The position numbers and the translations under genes were made by a program. The notes under the pieces are model-generated. The model ran no database searches and was not told the DNA's origin. It worked only from the letters and a program-made list of their open reading frames with translations. Below are positions 7,105 through 10,272 of a DNA stretch of 10,272 bases, one piece after another; the first letter of the stretch is position 1; every line of letters starts with the position of its first letter. The DNA is from Bacteroidales bacterium. Lineage in GTDB: Bacteria; Bacteroidota; Bacteroidia; Bacteroidales; P3. Where the stretch lies: NCBI GenBank assembly GCA_012837565.1, contig DUQY01000167.1, positions 1 through 10,272 of the forward strand, written 5' to 3'.

Positions 7105-7515
7105 ATGAAAATTTTAGACGAGTTTAAATCCTTTGCAGTTAAAGGCAACGCTATTGATATGGCTGTTGGTATAATCATTGGTGGAGCTTTTGGAAAGATT
7201 ATCACCTCTATTGTTAGCGATATCATTATGCCTCCAATTGGATTATTAGTTGGAGGGGTAAATTTCACTGACTTAAAGTTTATGTTAAAGGATGCTGTTG
7301 GTGATGTTCCTGCGGTTACAATAAATTATGGTAATTTTATTCAGGTAGCATTTGACTTCATAATCATTGCATTCTCTATCTTTATGGTAATTAAACTTCT
7401 TAATTCTGCAAAAAGAAAAGAAAAGGTTGAAGAAGTAAAAGAAGAAGCTCCTGCTGCTCCAACAAAAGAAGAAATCTTATTGACAGAAATTAGAGACCTA
7501 TTAAAGAATAAATAA
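7105..7515 (+). CDS. mscL: Large-conductance mechanosensitive channel MscL
   Basis: MscL is an inner-membrane pentamer that opens under membrane tension to release solutes during osmotic downshock. The 136 residues match the family's usual length. The N-terminal amphipathic helix is LDEFKSFAVKGNAIDMAVG, leading into TM1 (about 15-45) with the glycine-rich pore-lining IIGGAFGKII and then MPPIGLLVGG. A short periplasmic loop (about 50-70) contains VPAVTINYGNF, TM2 covers about 72-98 (FIIIAFSIFMVIKLL), and a charged linker (KRKEKVEEVKEEAPAAP) leads to the C-terminal helix LTEIRDLLKNK that forms the cytoplasmic bundle. It is a single-gene unit with its own promoter and a terminator downstream. 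Nothing unusual is seen. Confidence 0.97.
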   Translation: MKILDEFKSFAVKGNAIDMAVGIIIGGAFGKIITSIVSDIIMPPIGLLVGGVNFTDLKFMLKDAVGDVPAVTINYGNFIQVAFDFIIIAFSIFMVIKLLNSAKRKEKVEEVKEEAPAAPTKEEILLTEIRDLLKNK

Positions 7516-7565
7516 TAAGGTTTCTCGTTCTATCATAGAATAATCTCTTATTGAAACTTAAAACA

Positions 7566-7601
7566 AGAGGGTCTAATTATTTAGATTCTCTAGTTTTCTT
7601 T
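7566..7601 (+). terminator. Probable rho-independent terminator of mscL
   Basis: An 11-bp stem (7566-7576 with 7581-7591, including two G-U pairs) around a 4-base TTAT loop, followed by the T-rich AGTTTTCTTT. It is weaker than the nifJ terminator because of the wobble pairs and the broken T-run. Confidence 0.65.
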
Positions 7602-7607
7602 ATGTAG

Positions 7608-7615
7608 TAACTTTG
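7608..7615 (+). promoter_or_regulatory. Probable -7 element for the 7631 gene
   Basis: TAACTTTG matches the -7 consensus exactly. No TTG is found at the expected -33 distance. The start codon at 7631 is only 15 bases downstream, so the transcript leader would be very short, under about 10 bases. Confidence 0.5.
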
Positions 7616-7630
7616 AAACCTAATCTTAAT

Positions 7631-8197
7631 ATGAAACTTAAACACATTGTTCTTACCCTGCTTTTATCCTCTTCTTACCTTCTTAATGCTCAAGACAATA
7701 GCAAAGCCAAGTTAATTGGTGGGATGTATGTTCACTCAGGCTATTTGGGTAATATTAAGGACTTATCTTACGGACTTGGAGGGAAGCTTTCTTTTAGATT
7801 AAATGAGTATTTTAGGATAGGTGGAGAGGGTTATGGTAGTAGTTCAGAGTTTAAAAAAGATGGAAGCTTCTATTCAATTGGTTGGGGAGGTGTTTTGGGA
7901 GAATTTATAATCGCTGATATAAAGAAAACCAATATTCTTATTGGCTTTACTATTGGAGGGGCTGTTAATAAACAAATGGATATTATTAAAAAAACGGATG
8001 AAATAGGGATGCCAGATATGGTATTTTGGGAAAAGGAAAGCACCATGATTATTTCTCCTTTTCTTTCCTTTGAATATGCTGTTTCGAAAAAGGCAAACCT
8101 AAGTTTGAAATTTGATTATTTAATCTCTCCTACCAATGATATTTTCAATTCAGGACTAAGAGTTTATATAGGTTGCTTATTTAATATGATAGGCTAA
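7631..8197 (+). CDS. Exported protein of unknown function, possible outer-membrane beta-barrel
   Basis: 188 residues. I do not recognise a named family. The first 20 or so residues (MKLKHIVLTLLLSSSYLLNA, followed by Q) form a typical Sec signal peptide, with cleavage likely after LNA or LNAQ. The mature part has alternating hydrophobic and polar stretches rich in Gly and aromatic residues, for example YGLGGKLSFRLNEYFRIGGE, FYSIGWGGVLGEFII and FLSFEYAVSKKANLSLKFDYL, which look like antiparallel beta strands of a small outer-membrane barrel. The C-terminus (CLFNMIG) lacks the final aromatic residue typical of many barrels, which tempers this. The ATG at 7631 was preferred over an in-frame TTG at 7613 because that TTG is the end of the -7 promoter element and would add residues before the signal peptide. 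The gene stands alone between two terminators. Confidence 0.75.
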   Translation: MKLKHIVLTLLLSSSYLLNAQDNSKAKLIGGMYVHSGYLGNIKDLSYGLGGKLSFRLNEYFRIGGEGYGSSSEFKKDGSFYSIGWGGVLGEFIIADIKKTNILIGFTIGGAVNKQMDIIKKTDEIGMPDMVFWEKESTMIISPFLSFEYAVSKKANLSLKFDYLISPTNDIFNSGLRVYIGCLFNMIG

Positions 8198-8203
8198 GTA
8201 ATC

Positions 8204-8308
8204 GGGCTCAATGAATCGCTGTTCTAATTCCGTAGATCTTCGTTTCATTTTTCTATCTCTTAGATCTAATTTCCTGAATCGCTGTTTTAATTTCTTGTAT
8301 CTTAAAAA
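8204..8308 (-). repeat. 21-bp-period tandem array, locus 2
   Basis: Five 21-bp units on the minus strand, at 8308-8288, 8287-8267, 8266-8246, 8245-8225 and 8224-8204. Units 2 and 5 carry (A/G)AACAGCGATTCA, and unit 4 begins AAACGAAGAT like the best unit of locus 1. The unit pair 8245-8225 and 3056-3076 matches at 17 of 21 bases. It lies between the stop of the 7631 gene and the tRNA-Leu terminator. A short ATG frame on the plus strand (8211-8396) crosses the array and then the tRNA antisense, so it is not credible as a whole. Confidence 0.75.
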
Positions 8309-8340
8309 CAAAAAAAAAGACCATATAAATATGTCTTTTT
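8309..8340 (-). terminator. Bidirectional terminator between the 7631 gene and tRNA-Leu
   Basis: AAAGAC and ATAT pair with ATAT and GTCTTT around a 2-base loop, with one bulged base. On the minus strand, a T-run of about nine bases (8319-8311 region, then GTTTTT) follows, ending the tRNA transcript. On the plus strand the hairpin is followed by TTTTTCTTTG, so it could also stop the 7631 transcript. Confidence 0.75.
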
Positions 8341-8345
8341 CTTTG

Positions 8346-8429
8346 TACACCAGGCCGGAATCGAACCGGCACGAAGTTTCCCTCACCAGATTTTGAGTCT
8401 AGCGCGTCTACCAATTCCGCCACTAGTGC
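8346..8429 (-). tRNA. tRNA-Leu (anticodon CAA)
   Basis: An 84-base tRNA with a long variable arm of class II type. The acceptor strands are GCACTAG (8429-8423) and CTGGTGT (8353-8347), with discriminator A at 8346. The anticodon loop CTCAAAA gives CAA (8395-8393), reading UUG leucine codons. The T arm is GCCGG-TTCGAAT-CCGGC. CCA is not encoded (the next bases are CAA), so it must be added after transcription. The outermost acceptor pair appears as G1-U72, and pair 5-68 is also G-U. Confidence 0.95.
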
Positions 8430-8456
8430 ATGAGTTTATATCCTCAATTAGGTTTG

Positions 8457-8486
8457 CAAAGGTAGTAATATTTTCTTTTTATGCAA
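8457..8486 (-). promoter_or_regulatory. tRNA-Leu promoter
   Basis: On the minus strand, TTG (8486-8484) lies exactly 19 bases before TACCTTTG (8464-8457), a full match to the Bacteroidota promoter pattern. The mature tRNA 5' end is 27 bases further on. Confidence 0.8.
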
Positions 8487-8525
8487 ATAAACAATGATTT
8501 TTTTTTCTATTCGAATATTCTTCAC

Positions 8526-8533
8526 TAACTTTG
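8526..8533 (+). promoter_or_regulatory. Probable -7 element of the prs-rplY unit
   Basis: TAACTTTG matches the -7 consensus exactly, but the -33 position is in a run of T residues without a clear TTG. It points away from the tRNA promoter, so the two transcripts diverge. The leader to the ATG at 8568 is about 27 bases. Confidence 0.65.
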
Positions 8534-8567
8534 CAACTTCAAAACAGAAATAATTTAAGCATAAATC

Positions 8568-9563
8568 ATGCAAAATAACACTTCAGAAGACCTTGTTTCG
8601 ATATTTTCAGGCAGGGCAACTAAATACTTAGCACAAGAAATAGCAAACCTTTACGGAAAACCACTTGGAGACTCGCAAGTTCTGCAATATGCTGACGGAG
8701 AATTCCAACCTTCTTTTGAAGAAAACATCAGAGGAAGAGACGTTTTTATTATTCAATCTACATTTGCTCCTTCAGATAACTTAATGGAGTTATTGATGTA
8801 TGTTGATGCTGCAAAACGTGCCTCAGCTAAAAGAATTATTGCTGTTATACCTTATTTTGGTTTTGCTCGACAAGACCGTAAGGATAAACCTCGTGTTCCA
8901 ATTACTGCAAAGCTTATTGCTGACATTCTAACCTCTGTCGGAGTAACTCGTGTTATAACTATTGACCTTCACGCTGATCAAATACAAGGTTTTTTCAACG
9001 CACCAGTTGATCACCTTTATGCTTCTTCAATATTTATTCCTTATTTAAGAGGACTTGCAAGCGCTAGTTTCAACTTAGATGATGTTTTATTCGCTTCACC
9101 TGACGTTGGGGGAACAAAAAGAGCAAGTGAATATGCAAAGAAATTGAATTGTGGTTTTGTAATGTGTTATAAACAAAGAAACAAACCAAACGAAATTGGT
9201 ACAATGCAATTGATTGGGGATGTAAAAGGTAAACATGTTATTTTGGTCGATGATATTGTTGACACAGGAAACACTCTTTGCAAGGCAGCAGAAGTAATTA
9301 TGGCAAACGGAGCAAAATCTGTTAGGGCAATGATTACGCATGCGGTTTTAAGTGGAACTGCTGTTGAGAAAATAGAGAACTCAACAATGGAAGAGCTTAT
9401 TGTAACAGATACAATTCCATTAAAACAAATATCAGCCAAAATTAGATCCTTATCAGTTGCTCCTATTTTTGCAGAAGCAATTCGCAGGGTTGAATTTAAC
9501 GAATCAATCGCTGACTTCTACGAAATGGCTATTAGCAAAAAAGGAGTTACTATTAAATTTTAA
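8568..9563 (+). CDS. prs: Ribose-phosphate pyrophosphokinase (PRPP synthetase)
   Basis: Prs transfers pyrophosphate from ATP to ribose 5-phosphate, making PRPP for purine, pyrimidine, histidine and NAD synthesis in the cytoplasm. The 331 residues are slightly longer than the usual 310-320, mainly at the N-terminus and in the C-terminal part. Family marks are FSGRATKYLAQEIA at the N-terminus, the ATP-site stretch ARQDRKDKPR from residue 100 with R101, D103 and R104, the metal-binding IDLHADQIQGFF with H135, PDVGGTKRA, and the PRPP-binding loop VDDIVDTGNT at 227-236. Both the regulatory-type N-terminal half and the catalytic C-terminal half are complete. It is followed after 49 bases by rplY with no terminator in between, a gene order familiar from Bacteroidota. 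Confidence 0.97.
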   Translation: MQNNTSEDLVSIFSGRATKYLAQEIANLYGKPLGDSQVLQYADGEFQPSFEENIRGRDVFIIQSTFAPSDNLMELLMYVDAAKRASAKRIIAVIPYFGFARQDRKDKPRVPITAKLIADILTSVGVTRVITIDLHADQIQGFFNAPVDHLYASSIFIPYLRGLASASFNLDDVLFASPDVGGTKRASEYAKKLNCGFVMCYKQRNKPNEIGTMQLIGDVKGKHVILVDDIVDTGNTLCKAAEVIMANGAKSVRAMITHAVLSGTAVEKIENSTMEELIVTDTIPLKQISAKIRSLSVAPIFAEAIRRVEFNESIADFYEMAISKKGVTIKF

Positions 9564-9571
9564 TATATAAG

Positions 9572-9584
9572 CCCTAAAATAGGG
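9572..9584 (+). other. Small hairpin in the prs-rplY gap
   Basis: CCCTA-AAA-TAGGG can form a 5-bp stem with a 3-base loop, nine bases after the prs stop. No T-run follows, so it should not terminate transcription. It may affect mRNA stability or be accidental. Confidence 0.35.
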
Positions 9585-9612
9585 AATTAATCAATAAATA
9601 AAAATAAAAAAG

Positions 9613-10164
9613 ATGAAAACAGTATCAATGAGCGGTTCTGCACGTCAGGACGTAGGGAAAAAAGATGCAAAATCACTTCGTCGCCAAGGTAGAGTACCTT
9701 GTGTTGTTTACGGAGGAGAAGAACAAGTAAGATTTTCTGTACTTGAAACAGAATTTAAACCATTATTGTTCTCTCCAGACACACACTTTGTTGAATTAGA
9801 CATTGATGGTCAAAAAACAAAAGTTATCCTTCAAGAAATTCAATACCACCCAATTTCTGATGAAGTTATTCATGCTGACTTTTTACGTCTAAATGACGAT
9901 AAGGCAATTATTCTTTCTATCCCAGTTAAGCCAGTTGGAGTTTCTCCAGGTGTACTTCAAGGAGGGAAACTAATAATTAAGATTCGTAAAATGAAACTAA
10001 AGGGTCTTCCTAACGATTTCCCTCAATATGTTGAAGTGGATATTTCTAAACTTAACGCTGGTCAATCAGTAAGAGTTGAAGAAATTGAAGTTGCAAATGT
10101 AGAGAAACTTGACGTTAAAACTTCAATTGTTGTTTTGGTTCAAGCAACTCGCGCAAAGAAATAA
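9613..10164 (+). CDS. rplY: 50S ribosomal protein L25, general stress (Ctc) form
   Basis: A 183-residue two-domain L25 of the TL5/Ctc type that binds 5S rRNA in the large ribosomal subunit. The N-terminal domain (about 1-92) shows the family start SGSARQDVGKKDAKSLRRQGRVP followed by VVYGG, and ends near LQEIQYHPISDEVIHADFLRL. The C-terminal beta domain (about 93-178) has VKPVGVSPGVLQGGKL, LKGLPNDFPQYVEVDISKLNAGQSVRV and a final TSIVVLVQATR. E. coli L25 has only the first domain, so this is the long form. It is the second gene of the prs unit and is closed by a strong terminator. Confidence 0.95.
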   Translation: MKTVSMSGSARQDVGKKDAKSLRRQGRVPCVVYGGEEQVRFSVLETEFKPLLFSPDTHFVELDIDGQKTKVILQEIQYHPISDEVIHADFLRLNDDKAIILSIPVKPVGVSPGVLQGGKLIIKIRKMKLKGLPNDFPQYVEVDISKLNAGQSVRVEEIEVANVEKLDVKTSIVVLVQATRAKK

Positions 10165-10186
10165 GATAATATATCTATTAAATACT

Positions 10187-10220
10187 AAACAGCGATCAAT
10201 AATATGCTCGCTGTTTTTTT
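10187..10220 (+). terminator. Rho-independent terminator of prs-rplY
   Basis: A perfect 9-bp stem, AAACAGCGA (10187-10195) with TCGCTGTTT (10208-10216), a 12-base loop, and seven T residues (10214-10220). It starts 23 bases after the rplY stop. Confidence 0.93.
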
Positions 10221-10251
10221 ATTTTCTAAATATCAATTCAAACAAAAAAAC

Positions 10252-10259
10252 TACCTTTG
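10252..10259 (+). promoter_or_regulatory. Probable -7 element of the next gene
   Basis: TACCTTTG matches the -7 consensus and lies after the rplY terminator, so a new plus-strand transcript should start close to the window edge. No clear TTG is present at the -33 distance, and the gene itself is outside. Confidence 0.55.
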
Positions 10260-10272
10260 TAGACTAAAATAT

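Noticed and set aside
7613..7630. Upstream TTG start for the exported protein
   Set aside because: That TTG is the end of the TAACTTTG promoter element. The ATG at 7631 gives a clean signal peptide.
8177..8396. Overlapping short frames on both strands across array 2 and the tRNA
   Set aside because: They run through the tRNA gene or its terminator, and their coding-like look comes from the 21-bp units.

Overview
The window is AT-rich chromosomal DNA from a member of the Bacteroidota, most likely an anaerobic Bacteroidia-type organism. Three things point there. Promoters have the Bacteroidota -7 element TAnnTTTG, often with TTG about 19 bases upstream, instead of sigma70 boxes. Strong Shine-Dalgarno sites are absent before the starts. 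The gene set (GSCFA protein, CutC, a single-chain pyruvate:ferredoxin oxidoreductase, and prs followed by ctc-type L25) fits the phylum. The PFOR implies anaerobic pyruvate metabolism.

Layout. Bases 1-822 (minus) hold the 5' part of purL, which runs off the left edge. A divergent promoter region (823-991) separates it from a plus-strand pair, a GSCFA-domain protein (992-1936) and a CutC-family protein (1949-2701). A 744-base region without a credible gene follows (2702-3445). It is full of repeats: two copies of a 39-bp element, two copies of a diverged 61-bp element, a 21-bp-period array with a 16-bp inverted repeat, and three copies of another 21-bp unit. Next come nifJ (3446-6985) with a strong terminator, mscL (7105-7515) with a terminator, and a small secreted or outer-membrane protein of unknown function (7631-8197). 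A second copy of the 21-bp-period array lies in opposite orientation at 8204-8308. It is followed by a terminator and a minus-strand tRNA-Leu(CAA). The plus-strand unit prs (8568-9563) and rplY/ctc (9613-10164) ends in a clear terminator, and a promoter for the next gene lies at the right edge.

The genes are mostly housekeeping. PurL and Prs both serve nucleotide synthesis (Prs makes the PRPP that starts the purine pathway), L25 serves the ribosome, PFOR links pyruvate to acetyl-CoA and reduced ferredoxin, and MscL protects against osmotic downshock. I see no defence system, mobile element with a transposase, or CRISPR array. The least explained content is the intergenic repeat family with 21-bp (seven-codon) periodicity, found at two unlinked intergenic sites and about 80% identical over 45 aligned bases.
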